From Stappia sp. MMSF_3263 (lineage in GTDB: Bacteria; Pseudomonadota; Alphaproteobacteria; Rhizobiales; Stappiaceae): 64,000 bases of DNA. Made by a program: the position numbers and the translations under genes. The notes beneath the pieces were generated by a model. The model saw only the letters and a program-made list of their open reading frames with translations. It searched no databases and was not told where the DNA came from. Location: positions 51,223 to 115,222 of the forward strand of contig NZ_JASHIK010000017.1 in NCBI RefSeq assembly GCF_030733745.1. The letters are read 5' to 3'. Below, in pieces: positions 16,969 to 25,836 of the stretch. Every line of letters starts with the position of its first letter. Position 1 is the first letter of the stretch.

Positions 16969-18270
16969 CTAGATCCCCAGCCGGTCGAGCAGGCGATAGG
17001 CAAGGACGGACGGGCCCAGGAACCAGGGATTGCCGGTGTAGAAGGGGCGGGTTGGGAAGGCCAGCCCGTCAAAGGCCGTCGCCCCTTGCGCAAGACCCGC
17101 CGCCTGCTGGCCGATGCGCATGCCGAGATAGCTCGCCATGCCGACGCCGGAGCCGCAATAGCCCATGGCGTAGTGGAGCCCCTCGTCATTGCCGACATGC
17201 ATCATCTCGTCGAACGTGTAGGCGACGAAGCCGACCCATGAATGCGAGACGCGGGTGCCGGTCAGCCTCGGGAACAGGCGGATCAGCTCGTCATGCAGCC
17301 GGACGGCGCTCTTTTTCGGGTCCGTCTCGGAGAGCGACACCCGCCCGCCGAAGAGGATGCGGCGGCGGTCTGGCGACGGCCGGTAGTAGTAGACAACCCG
17401 GCGCGTGTCGCAGAGCATTCGGTCTGTCGGCAACACCTCGTCCATCAGCGCTTGTGGCAATTCCTCCGTGGCGATCACATAGGAGCCGATCGGGATCACC
17501 CGCCGCCTGTGCCAGGGGCTGAGCGGTCCGCTGTAGCCGTTGGTCGCAAGCACCACCTTCTCGGCGAAAAGCGTGCCGCGCGCCGTGGCCAGGCGGAAAC
17601 CGCCCGCCACCCGCTCCAGCCCCGCGACCGGGCAACGGGAGACGATCCGCGCGCCGGCGCGCTGCGCCACGTCCAGAAGCCCTGCGTGGTAGCGCCCCGG
17701 ATCGACGCTGGCGACACGCGGATAGACGGCGCCGCCGTAATAGGCGTCGGTACCGATCTCGGCGTGCTGGTCGGCGCGCTCGACGGTGTAGGCGCCGGTG
17801 TCGAGCACCGGATGCGGCGTCTCCAGTTCACGCCGCATCGCCTCGAAGCGGCCGGGCGTATGCGCGCCATGGAAGCGGCCGCAGACAGAAAAGCCGCAAT
17901 CGATCCCCTCTTCCGCGACGAGCCGGCCGACATGGTCGCGCGAGGCCTCCCCTTCCCTCAGGATCGCCGCCGCCCGGTCTCGGCCGTGGCGACGGGTGAG
18001 CGCTTCGAAATCCGGCTTGACCGAGGTGGAGATCTGGCCGCCATTGCGCGTGCTGCAGCCGAAGCCGGCTGCCTCCGCGTCGAGCACCAGCACGCTCGCG
18101 CCGGCGCGCGCCGCCGCGATCGCCGCGTTGAGGCCGGTATAGCCGGCGCCGATGACCGCCACGTCGATGCGCTCCGGCAGGGGAGCGTGCGCGGCTTCGG
18201 CGGCCGGCGGCGGCGTCTCGTCCCACCAGTAGGGATGCGGCTTGAAATCGGGGGTGAAGATGTCACTCAT
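16969..18270 (-). CDS. FAD-dependent amine/amino-acid oxidoreductase (DadA/PuuB-like)
   Basis: 433 residues. The FAD-binding GAGYTGLNAAIAAARAG lies near residue 41 and the family's GCSTRNGGQ follows; HSWVGFVAYTFDEMMHVG and GYCGSGVGMASYLG near the C-terminus match the glycine/D-amino-acid oxidase family, including gamma-glutamylputrescine oxidase. The N-terminal HPYWWDETPP is typical of the PuuB/OrdL branch. It is the last gene of the polyamine-type ABC operon and its start touches the stop of the GMC gene, so oxidative deamination of the imported amine is a fair inference. The exact substrate is unknown. Confidence 0.85.
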   Translation of the reverse strand: MSDIFTPDFKPHPYWWDETPPPAAEAAHAPLPERIDVAVIGAGYTGLNAAIAAARAGASVLVLDAEAAGFGCSTRNGGQISTSVKPDFEALTRRHGRDRAAAILREGEASRDHVGRLVAEEGIDCGFSVCGRFHGAHTPGRFEAMRRELETPHPVLDTGAYTVERADQHAEIGTDAYYGGAVYPRVASVDPGRYHAGLLDVAQRAGARIVSRCPVAGLERVAGGFRLATARGTLFAEKVVLATNGYSGPLSPWHRRRVIPIGSYVIATEELPQALMDEVLPTDRMLCDTRRVVYYYRPSPDRRRILFGGRVSLSETDPKKSAVRLHDELIRLFPRLTGTRVSHSWVGFVAYTFDEMMHVGNDEGLHYAMGYCGSGVGMASYLGMRIGQQAAGLAQGATAFDGLAFPTRPFYTGNPWFLGPSVLAYRLLDRLGI

Positions 18271-19904
18271 CAAAGAGGTGTCCGGTCGCTGGCGTGGTCT
18301 TCAAGGATCATGTCCGCACCCTTTTCCCCGACCATGATCGCCGGCGCATTGGTGTTGCCCGAGATCACCGTGGGAAAGATCGAGGCGTCGACGATACGCA
18401 GGCCCGCGAGCCCGTGCACCCGCAAACGCTGGTCGACGACGTCCACCTTCGGATCGGGGCCCATCCGGCAGGTGCTGACGGGGTGGAACACGGTGCCCGA
18501 ACGGGCGCGGATGTCGGCGACGAGATCCTCGGCCGACTGCACTTGCGGCCCGGGGAGGATCTCCTGCGCGATCACGTCGGCAAAGGCTGGCGTTGCGGCA
18601 AGCTTGCGCAGGAAGCGCGCGCCCTCAAGCATCTCCTGCAGGTCGTGGTTGGTCGACAGGTAATTGGGGTGGATCGCCGGTGGCTCGAACGGGTCGGCGG
18701 AGCGGATTTCCAGATGGCCCCGGCTTGTCGGCCGGGTCGGCTGGATGCCGAGCAGGAAGCCGGGGAACGGGTCCGGGCTCATCAGCGGCCGCTTGCCCGG
18801 CGGGGCCTTCGTGTAGCTCACCGGCGAGAAAAAGAGCTGCATGTTCGGCCGGGCAAGCTCCGGCCTGGTGCGGAAGAAGCCGCCGCCCTGGTTGACGCCA
18901 AGCGACAGCGGCCCGCGCCGCGCCAGGAGATAGCGCAGCCCGTGCCAGAGCTTGCCGCGCAGCGGGCGGAGTTGCTGGTTCAGCGTCGGCACCTTCGAGC
19001 GGTAGAGATAGTCGAGCCCCAAATGATCCTGCAGGTGGCGACCGACGCCCGGCATCTCATGCAGGACCTCGATGCCCTTTCCGGCGAGAAGCGCGGCCGG
19101 ACCGACGCCCGAGAGCTGCAGCAGCTGCGGCGAATTCACGGCGCCGGCGGCAAGGATCACCTCTCGCGCGGCGAACGCCGTCCGCCGCTCGCCCTTGCGC
19201 ATGTACTCGATGCCGGTGGCGCGCGCGCCCTCGAACAGGATCCGCGTCGCCAGCGCATGCGTCGTAACGTGCAGGTTTGCCCGCCGCCTTGCCGGATGCA
19301 GATAGGCGCGCGCCGCCGACATGCGCAGCCCGCCCTTCGCCGTGTTCTGGTAGAGCCCGACGCCTTCCTGGTCAGCGCCGTTGAAGTCGGGATTGCGCCT
19401 CAGCCCCGCCTGTTCGCCGGCGGCGAGATAGGTCTGGCACATGGGGTGCAGGTCGCGCGCCAGGGTGGCGACGTGGAGCGGCCCGTCGCCGCCGCGCCAG
19501 TCGTCGGCGCCGGCATCGTTGGTCTCGGACTTGCGGAACCAGGGCAGCACGTCGTCCCAGCCCCAGCCGGGATTGCCCATCGCCTTCCAGTCTTCGTAAT
19601 CCTGCTGCTGGCCCCGGATATAGACCATGGCGTTGATCGACGACGACCCGCCGAGCACCTTGCCGCGCGGCCAGTAGGAGGTCCGCCCGCCAAGGCCCGG
19701 GTCCGGCTCGGTCGTGTACATCCAGTTGATGCGCTTGTCGTAGAAGGCCTTGCCGTAGCCGATCGGCATCCAGATCCAGAAATTGAGGTCGCTGCCGCCG
19801 GCCTCCAGCAGCAGCACGCTGTAGCGTCCGCCGGCGCTGAGCCGGTCGGCCAGCACGCAGCCGGCCGAGCCGGCGCCGACAATGATGAAGTCGACTTTTG
19901 TCAT
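18270..19904 (-). CDS. GMC-family FAD-dependent alcohol dehydrogenase (choline-dehydrogenase-like)
   Basis: 544 residues. The FAD-binding GAGSAGCVLADRLS is at the N-terminus, the GMC signature WPRGKVLGGSSSINAM near residue 80, and the C-terminal HPVSTCRMG contains the catalytic His, with NTNAPAIMVGEKGADMI closing. This resembles BetA/AlkJ-type dehydrogenases that oxidise primary alcohols to aldehydes. It lies between the ABC permease and the FAD oxidoreductase genes, suggesting that the imported substrate carries a hydroxyl group as well as an amine. Confidence 0.88.
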   Translation of the reverse strand: MTKVDFIIVGAGSAGCVLADRLSAGGRYSVLLLEAGGSDLNFWIWMPIGYGKAFYDKRINWMYTTEPDPGLGGRTSYWPRGKVLGGSSSINAMVYIRGQQQDYEDWKAMGNPGWGWDDVLPWFRKSETNDAGADDWRGGDGPLHVATLARDLHPMCQTYLAAGEQAGLRRNPDFNGADQEGVGLYQNTAKGGLRMSAARAYLHPARRRANLHVTTHALATRILFEGARATGIEYMRKGERRTAFAAREVILAAGAVNSPQLLQLSGVGPAALLAGKGIEVLHEMPGVGRHLQDHLGLDYLYRSKVPTLNQQLRPLRGKLWHGLRYLLARRGPLSLGVNQGGGFFRTRPELARPNMQLFFSPVSYTKAPPGKRPLMSPDPFPGFLLGIQPTRPTSRGHLEIRSADPFEPPAIHPNYLSTNHDLQEMLEGARFLRKLAATPAFADVIAQEILPGPQVQSAEDLVADIRARSGTVFHPVSTCRMGPDPKVDVVDQRLRVHGLAGLRIVDASIFPTVISGNTNAPAIMVGEKGADMILEDHASDRTPL

Positions 19905-19920
19905 GGCGGCGGAGGAGCCT

Positions 19921-20781
19921 TCAGGAAGCGGGCTTGTCCCGCTGCACCGCGATGGAGACCAGCGCGAGCAGGCCGGAACCGAGCATCAGGACGAAGGATA
20001 CGGCATTCAGCACCGGGGTCGAGCCGACCTTCACCATGCGGTCGTACATGGTCACCGTGAGCGGCGCCTCGGAGCCGACGAGGAACAGCGTGGTGTTGAA
20101 GTTCTCGAAGGAGACGAGGAAGGCGACGATGCCGGCGGCGATCATCGCCGGGCGCAGGAAGGGCAGAGTGATCGTGGCGAGCACCCGCGCCCGGCTGGCG
20201 CCGAGATTGAGGGCCGCCTCCTCCATGGCGATGTCGAACTTCTTCAGCCGGGCGACGATCACCAGCGAGGTGATGGTGACGATGAAGGAGAACTGCCCGA
20301 GCACGACCAGCACGATGCCGGGCCTCAGGAAGGAGAGCTCGATCCCCGTCGTCGTCTCGATGAAATTGGCTACCGTGCTCGCCAGCACCAGGATCGAGAT
20401 GCCGAGAATGACGCCGGGAATGACCAGCGGCACGATCATCACGATGTAGAGCGCGTTCTTGCCCGGGAAGTTGCCGCGCACGAACAGGAAGGCGTTGCAG
20501 GTGCCCACGAACACCGACAGCGCCGAGACGCAGGTGGCGATGACGAAGGAATAGTAGAGCCCGCGCAGCAGCCGCCGGTCATGGAACATGCCGAGCTTGG
20601 GTTCGGTGTCGGAGAAGAACCAGTCGAGCGTGAAACCCTGCCAGGGGAGCGCGGGAAACAGGGAATCGTTGAAGGCGAAAGTGCCGGCGGCGACAAGCGG
20701 TGCCGCCAGGAAGACGAAGAAGGCCGCCAGATAGAGCCGGTAGCCGATGAGGAAGAGGCCGGGGCGCGCGCTGTTGATCAT
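19921..20781 (-). CDS. Spermidine/putrescine-type ABC transporter permease (PotC-like)
   Basis: 286 residues, six predicted membrane helices. The ATPase-docking loop EEAALNLGASRARVLATITLPFLRP is clear (EAA motif). It pairs with the PotB-like permease whose stop lies four bases upstream. Part of the five-gene transport and oxidation operon downstream of the MocR site. Confidence 0.9.
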   Translation of the reverse strand: MINSARPGLFLIGYRLYLAAFFVFLAAPLVAAGTFAFNDSLFPALPWQGFTLDWFFSDTEPKLGMFHDRRLLRGLYYSFVIATCVSALSVFVGTCNAFLFVRGNFPGKNALYIVMIVPLVIPGVILGISILVLASTVANFIETTTGIELSFLRPGIVLVVLGQFSFIVTITSLVIVARLKKFDIAMEEAALNLGASRARVLATITLPFLRPAMIAAGIVAFLVSFENFNTTLFLVGSEAPLTVTMYDRMVKVGSTPVLNAVSFVLMLGSGLLALVSIAVQRDKPAS

Positions 20782-20785
20782 GATC

Positions 20786-21658
20786 TCAGCTCCGCGCCAC
20801 TGTGGTGGCGAGGCTCTGCCCCGACAGCTTCAGGCCGAGCCAGACGACGAGCGAGGTGAAGGCCAGCAGCAGGAAGCCGAAGGCCGCCCCGGATTCCCAG
20901 TTGTAGCGGGTGATGAACTGGTCGTAGATCTGCTCGGTGAACCAGCTTGAATTCTTGCCGCCGAGCAGGATCGGCGTCAGGTAGCTGCCCGCCGTCAGCA
21001 TGAAGGTGACGATGCAGCCCGAGACGATGCCGGGCATGGCGTAGGGGATGATGATCCGGCGCAACACGGTGAAACCGTTGCCGCCGAGATTGTAGCCGGC
21101 CTCGATCATGGCGTTGTCCATGCCGTCGAGGGTGGAGACGAGCGGCACGATCATGAACAGGATCACCGTGTAGACGAGCCCCATCACCACGGTGGCGTCC
21201 GAGTAGAGGAACTCGACCGGTCCGCCGGCCAGGCCGCTCCATTGCAGCGCCGAGGAGATGACACCGGTCTCGCGCAGGAGCAGGATCCAGCCGAAGGCGC
21301 GGATCAGGTCGCTCACCCAGAGCGGGATCAGGATCACCAGGAACAGCGCGCCACGGGTCCGGTTGCCGGCGATCTTGGCGATGTAATAGGCGATGGGAAA
21401 GCCGATGACGAGGGCGAGCGCGGTGACCAGCAGCGACATGGAGCCGGTGCGCATCAGCGTGTTCCAGTAGATCGGCTCCTGGGCGAAATCGATGTAGTTG
21501 CCGAGGCCATATTCATAGACGCGCGGCGCCACCTTCTCGCGCAGCGACAACACGACCATGCCGGCATGCGGCAGCGCGATCAGCAGCACGATCCACAGCG
21601 TGAACGGCGCGAAGAGCAGGATCAGCGACAAGCGCCTGATGTCGCGGGCATTGGTCAT
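20786..21658 (-). CDS. Spermidine/putrescine-type ABC transporter permease (PotB-like)
   Basis: 290 residues with about six membrane helices. The docking loop IEAGYNLGGNGFTVLRRIIIPYAMP is the EAA motif. PotB hallmarks include WVSDLIRAFGWILLL and LTAGSYLTPILLGG. Its ATG overlaps the stop of the ATPase gene by four bases. Confidence 0.9.
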   Translation of the reverse strand: MTNARDIRRLSLILLFAPFTLWIVLLIALPHAGMVVLSLREKVAPRVYEYGLGNYIDFAQEPIYWNTLMRTGSMSLLVTALALVIGFPIAYYIAKIAGNRTRGALFLVILIPLWVSDLIRAFGWILLLRETGVISSALQWSGLAGGPVEFLYSDATVVMGLVYTVILFMIVPLVSTLDGMDNAMIEAGYNLGGNGFTVLRRIIIPYAMPGIVSGCIVTFMLTAGSYLTPILLGGKNSSWFTEQIYDQFITRYNWESGAAFGFLLLAFTSLVVWLGLKLSGQSLATTVARS

Positions 21659-22776
21659 GCGGCGCTCTCCGCGGCAAAGCAGCGGGTCTGGGCATGGGCC
21701 CAGGACAGCCGCACCGCCTCGCCCGGGCGCAAGTCCTCCGGGCCGCCGGTCAGCACCACGTCGGCCTCGATCAGGGCGTCCTGGGCACCGCGCACCAACA
21801 CTCGGCTGTTGGCGCCGTTGAAGAGCAGGCTGTCGACCCTGCCTTCGATGACATTGCGCCCGTCCGTGTCCGGCAACGCCTCGCCGGCACGCTCGGCGCG
21901 GATGAATTCGGGCCGCACGAAGAGCTCGACCGCGCCCGCCTCGGCAAGCGGGCCAAGCCCGGCAGCGGCGCCCACCAGCGGCAACCCGCCCTGCGTCTCG
22001 ACCCGCACCGCCCCGCCCGAGCGCGACAGGATGCGACCCGACCAGCGGTTGCTGTCGCCGACAAAGCCGGCGACGAAGGCCGTGTCCGGGTTGTGATAGA
22101 GCGCCTGGGGCGTGCCGATCTGGTCGAAGCGCCCCTTGTTCATGATCGCCACATAATCGGACATCACCAGCGCCTCGGACTGGTCGTGGGTGATGTAGAT
22201 GAAGGTGGTGTTGAACTGGTGCTGCAAGAGTTTCAGCTCGATCTTCATCGCCTCGCGCAGCTTCAGGTCGAGCGCGCCAAGCGGTTCGTCGAGCAGCAGC
22301 ACGTCCGGGTCGAGGACCATGCAGCGGGCGATGGCGATGCGCTGCTTCTGGCCGCCGGAGAGCTGGTGGATCTCGCGGTTCGCCACATCCGGCAGCGCGA
22401 TGCGGGCGAGCACGTCCTTGACCTTGCGGTCGATCTCGGCCCTGGGCACCCGGTTGCAGCGCAGGCCGTAGGCGATGTTCTCGTAGACATTCATCATCGG
22501 GAACAGCGCCAGATGCTGGAACACCATCTTGACGTTGCGCTTGTTCGGCGGGGTGTTCAGCACCGAACGTCCCTTGATGCGGATATCGCCCGCACCCGGC
22601 TCCTCGAAGCCGGCGATCATGCGCATCAAGGTGGTCTTGCCGCAGCCCGAAGGCCCCAGAATGGAGAAGAAACAGCCGTTGGGGATCTCGAAGCTCACAT
22701 CCCTGACCGCCTGCACGGAGCCGTAATTCTTGGAAACGCCGATGCATTCAAGGTCATGGGGCGCGGTCGATGTCAT
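21655..22776 (-). CDS. Spermidine/putrescine-type ABC transporter ATP-binding protein (PotA-like)
   Basis: 373 residues. Walker A GPSGCGKT near residue 42, LSGGQKQRIAIARC near residue 140, Walker B LLLDEPLGALD, and the H-loop ITHDQSEAL. A C-terminal TOBE region follows (FVRPEFIRAE). I start at the ATG 22774-22776 because the open frame upstream lies in the intergenic stem-loop region and has no family similarity. Confidence 0.92.
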   Translation of the reverse strand: MTSTAPHDLECIGVSKNYGSVQAVRDVSFEIPNGCFFSILGPSGCGKTTLMRMIAGFEEPGAGDIRIKGRSVLNTPPNKRNVKMVFQHLALFPMMNVYENIAYGLRCNRVPRAEIDRKVKDVLARIALPDVANREIHQLSGGQKQRIAIARCMVLDPDVLLLDEPLGALDLKLREAMKIELKLLQHQFNTTFIYITHDQSEALVMSDYVAIMNKGRFDQIGTPQALYHNPDTAFVAGFVGDSNRWSGRILSRSGGAVRVETQGGLPLVGAAAGLGPLAEAGAVELFVRPEFIRAERAGEALPDTDGRNVIEGRVDSLLFNGANSRVLVRGAQDALIEADVVLTGGPEDLRPGEAVRLSWAHAQTRCFAAESAA

Positions 22777-22903
22777 GCGGGAGCTCGCTCGGTTGCTTCG
22801 GATCGCGGACGCCGGTTCGTGCGCCGCTTGTTGCGGACAGGCACCGGCACAAAGGGGCTGACGCGCACGGGGGCGCCGGAGGAGACCAGCCGGGGAACCA
22901 AGG

Positions 22904-22934
22904 GACCCGGCACGCAAGCCTTGCGCGCCGGGTC
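22904..22934 (-). terminator. Intercistronic stem-loop after the binding-protein gene
   Basis: The arms 22904-22918 and 22920-22934 match at 14 of 15 positions (the exception is a G-T pair in one orientation). It begins 16 bp past the binding-protein stop and has no T-run, so it fits a message-stabilising or attenuating element between the binding-protein gene and the ATPase gene. Confidence 0.65.
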
Positions 22935-22950
22935 ATTCGGGACATCTGCG

Positions 22951-24021
22951 TCAGTTGGACGTTGCCGCCTGGATCTTCTCCAGCGTCTTGCCTTCCATGT
23001 CCTCGACACCGGGAGGAATGTTGGCGAAGAACTTGAGATTGTCGATATCGGCCGCGGTGAAGGCCGCCTTGACCGCTTCCTGCTTGTCTTCCGGCAGCAG
23101 TTCCTGGGCGCCCTTGATCGAGGCCAGCGCGCCGGTGCTCGCCGACATCAGCTTGACGATCTCCGGCTGCAGCACGAAGTTGATCCACTTGTAGGCGGCA
23201 TCGTCCGCCTCGCCCTTGCGCGGGATCGCAAACGTGTCGATCCAGGCGAGCGCGCCGGTTGCCGGCGGCACGAAGACGATGTTCTTGTTCTCGCCGTAAA
23301 GCTTGAAGGCAGTGGAATCCCAGGTCTCGGAGGCGACGATCTCGCCCGAAAGCATCATCGCCGAAAGGTCGTCGCCGCCCTTCCAGTAGGCCTTGATGTT
23401 GTCCTTGCAGGCGATCAGCTTGTCGGCGACCTTGTCGAGCAGTTCCTGGTATTTGCCGAGATCCGCGTAGGTGGCGAAGGGGTCCTCGCCCATGGCGAAG
23501 GCCGTGCCGAGCAGGATCGTGCGGCGCAGGCGCATCGAGGTCTTGCCCTTGTACGCCGGATCGCAGAGATCGGCCCAGCTCTTCAGATCGGGCGCCTTGG
23601 TCTTGTCGACCATGATGCCGGACGTGCCCCACTGGTGCGGCACGGCATAGACGCCGCCGTCGATGGTGGTGTTGGCCTTGACGCCGTCGAGCAGCTTCGG
23701 CTCCATGTTGGAGGTGTCGATCTTCGACAGGTCGAGCGGCTTGTAGATGTCGTATTCGAGCTGCACGGCGTAGATGCGGTCATGGCTCGGCTGGGCCAGA
23801 TCGAAGCCGGCGCCGCCGGTGGCGCGCAGCTTGGCGATCATTTCCTCGTTGTTGGAGAAGGTCACCTCGACATCGATATCGGGGTATTTCTCCTCGAACA
23901 GACGGATCACCTCCTCGGGCGCATAGGAGCCCCAGGTCAGCAGGCGCAGCGTCTCCGCATTCGCCGCACCCGACATCAGGGTCGCGACGAGCGCCCCGGC
24001 AAGAGTTGCTTTCAAACGCAT
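22951..24021 (-). CDS. Spermidine/putrescine-type ABC transporter binding protein (PotD-like)
   Basis: 356 residues. A Sec signal peptide ends at ANA (residue ~22). The mature start ETLRLLTWGSYAPEEVIRLFEEKYP is characteristic of PotD/PotF proteins, as is YAVPHQWGTSGIMVD. The ligand pocket cannot be assigned from sequence alone; polyamine-like cations or hydroxylated amines are possible. First gene of the minus-strand operon and divergent from the MocR gene. Confidence 0.9.
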   Translation of the reverse strand: MRLKATLAGALVATLMSGAANAETLRLLTWGSYAPEEVIRLFEEKYPDIDVEVTFSNNEEMIAKLRATGGAGFDLAQPSHDRIYAVQLEYDIYKPLDLSKIDTSNMEPKLLDGVKANTTIDGGVYAVPHQWGTSGIMVDKTKAPDLKSWADLCDPAYKGKTSMRLRRTILLGTAFAMGEDPFATYADLGKYQELLDKVADKLIACKDNIKAYWKGGDDLSAMMLSGEIVASETWDSTAFKLYGENKNIVFVPPATGALAWIDTFAIPRKGEADDAAYKWINFVLQPEIVKLMSASTGALASIKGAQELLPEDKQEAVKAAFTAADIDNLKFFANIPPGVEDMEGKTLEKIQAATSN

Positions 24022-24101
24022 TTCCAAGACCTCCCATTGGGACCGCACCGAAGAAGGACCTCCCCGCCCGTGGCAGCCACTGGGAGAAAGCTTAGTGAGC
24101 C

Positions 24102-24151
24102 ATTGGACTGTGTCATATATCCATTATCGACCTTTCGTGCGGTCCAATTTT
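24102..24151 (-). promoter_or_regulatory. Putative MocR operator upstream of the ABC/oxidoreductase operon
   Basis: On the minus strand AAAATTGGACC (24151-24141) and ATAATGGATA (24127-24118) form direct repeats with their TGGA cores 23 bp apart; a further ATTGGAC lies on the plus strand at 24102-24108. The same core recurs on the other side of the MocR gene. Confidence 0.5.
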
Positions 24152-24191
24152 CCCATCGCAAAGAGACCGCTCTTGATGTCGAACATCGGCC

Positions 24192-25670
24192 TCAACCCGA
24201 TGGCGGCCAGCCGCGCAGGGCTTCCGCCGCGCGGTGAATGTCGAGCGGGGTCGAGCTGCCGAAACCGATGACCACCCCCTTTTCCTCGACCGGCTGCAGA
24301 CAGTAGCGGGAAATCGGCGCCAGCAGCACGCCGCGCTCGGCCGCCGCGGCGACGGCGCGATCCTCGCCGACACGCCCGCGGAGCAGGCCGATCGTGTGGA
24401 AGCCTCCCGATGTCGGCTGCACGTCGAGCTGTCCGGCGAAGGGCGCGAAAGCTTCGATCAGCGCCGCGTGGCGCTCCTCGTAGACCTGGCGCATGGCCCG
24501 GATATGAGTGGCGAAAAGCCCCTCCTCCATGAAGTCGGCGATCATCGCCTGCGGCGCCGTCGGCACGCCGCTCAGCCAGGAAACGCTCATCTGCGAGAAA
24601 GTCTCCACAAGGCCGCGCGGCGACAGGATGAACCCGACCCTGAGCGAGGGAAACAGCGACTTGGAGAAGGTACCGACATAGATCACCCGTTCCTGGGTAT
24701 CGATGCTCTTCAGCGGCGGTTGCGGCTGGTTGGAGAAGGTGAACTCGCCGTCGTAGTCGTCCTCGACGATCAGGGCGTCGCTGTCTTCCGCCGCCTCCAG
24801 CAGTTCCAGCCGGCGGGCAAGGCTCATCACGTGGCCCAGCGGCTGCTGGTGCGACGGGGTAACGAAGGCGAGGCGGAAATGCGGCGCCTTGTCGAGCCCG
24901 TCGGCAACGACCAGGCCCTGCTCGTCGATGGCCACCGGCACGAGATCGGCGCCGTTCGAGACGAGCGCGTTGCGGGCGCCGATGGCGCCGGGGTTCTCGA
25001 ACCAGACCCGGTCGCCGGGATTGAGCAGCAGGCTGCTGATCAGGGAGAAGGCCTGCTGCGCGCCGCCGACGACGAAGATCTGCTCCGGATCGCACTTGAT
25101 GCCGCGCATGGCGTTGAGGTGGGTGGCGATGGCCGCGCGCAACCGCGACAGTCCGAACGGCTCGCCATAGCCCATCACCTCCTGCCGGTCGGCACGCCAG
25201 TGACGGGCCGACAGCCGCGCCCAGTGTGCCATGGGGAAGACATCAAGCGCCGGCAGCGCGGTGATGAAAGGCTGCATGCGATGCGGCAGCCGGCCGCGCG
25301 GAGCGAAATGGCGGGTGGCATGGCGGGTCGCGTGCGACAGGCGCGGCCGGGTGACGGCCTGCCGGTCCTCGGGGCGCGGCGGACGCGTGACCCGCTGCCC
25401 TTGCAAGGCGGTGCTGACATAGGTGCCGGCGCCGATGCGCGCCTCCAGCAACCCCTCCGCGATCAGCCGGTCGATGGCGTTGCTGACAGTGGTCCGCGAC
25501 AGGTCGAGCTCGGCCGCAAGCGTCCGGCTCGCCGGCAGCCGCTCGCCCGCCTTGACGCCGCCGGTCAGGATGATGTCGCGCAGCGCCATATAGAGCTGGA
25601 CGCTGACCTTGCGCCCCGCCGCGCGGTCGATACGGATCGAGGAAAGCAGTGCGCCGGCCTGGGTTTTCAT
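24192..25670 (-). CDS. MocR-family regulator (GntR helix-turn-helix fused to class I aminotransferase domain)
   Basis: 492 residues. The N-terminal GntR winged helix (residues ~15-85) includes ERLPASRTLAAELDLSRTTVSNAIDRL. The remainder is a fold-type I aminotransferase domain with the PLP-binding lysine in GTFSKSLFPSLRVGF and the upstream DDYDGEF. MocR proteins bind PLP and sense amino compounds rather than catalysing transamination. It sits between the divergent polyamine-type ABC operon and the enolase-superfamily/aldehyde dehydrogenase pair, with matching direct repeats on both flanks, so it probably controls both. Confidence 0.92.
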   Translation of the reverse strand: MKTQAGALLSSIRIDRAAGRKVSVQLYMALRDIILTGGVKAGERLPASRTLAAELDLSRTTVSNAIDRLIAEGLLEARIGAGTYVSTALQGQRVTRPPRPEDRQAVTRPRLSHATRHATRHFAPRGRLPHRMQPFITALPALDVFPMAHWARLSARHWRADRQEVMGYGEPFGLSRLRAAIATHLNAMRGIKCDPEQIFVVGGAQQAFSLISSLLLNPGDRVWFENPGAIGARNALVSNGADLVPVAIDEQGLVVADGLDKAPHFRLAFVTPSHQQPLGHVMSLARRLELLEAAEDSDALIVEDDYDGEFTFSNQPQPPLKSIDTQERVIYVGTFSKSLFPSLRVGFILSPRGLVETFSQMSVSWLSGVPTAPQAMIADFMEEGLFATHIRAMRQVYEERHAALIEAFAPFAGQLDVQPTSGGFHTIGLLRGRVGEDRAVAAAAERGVLLAPISRYCLQPVEEKGVVIGFGSSTPLDIHRAAEALRGWPPSG

Positions 25671-25729
25671 GTGGCTCCGTTCCCCGTTTCCGCCGGCTCA
25701 ACGGTCCGCCGGGGAGCCGCGCCGCTTCC

Positions 25730-25761
25730 AAATTGGCCCGCCTGAATCATCAAAATGGACC
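25730..25761 (+). promoter_or_regulatory. Putative MocR operator upstream of the enolase-superfamily gene
   Basis: AAATTGGCCC (25730-25739) and AAAATGGACC (25752-25761) are direct repeats 22 bp apart on the plus strand, about two helical turns. They match the repeats at 24118-24151. MocR regulators such as TauR are known to bind direct repeats with a similar TGGAC core. Confidence 0.5.
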
Positions 25762-25836
25762 TTATCTCGCGGCCAATCGACAATAAAGTGCAGGCTCATC
25801 AAACGGCCCGTCGGCGGCCTGCCTTCCGAGGACATC

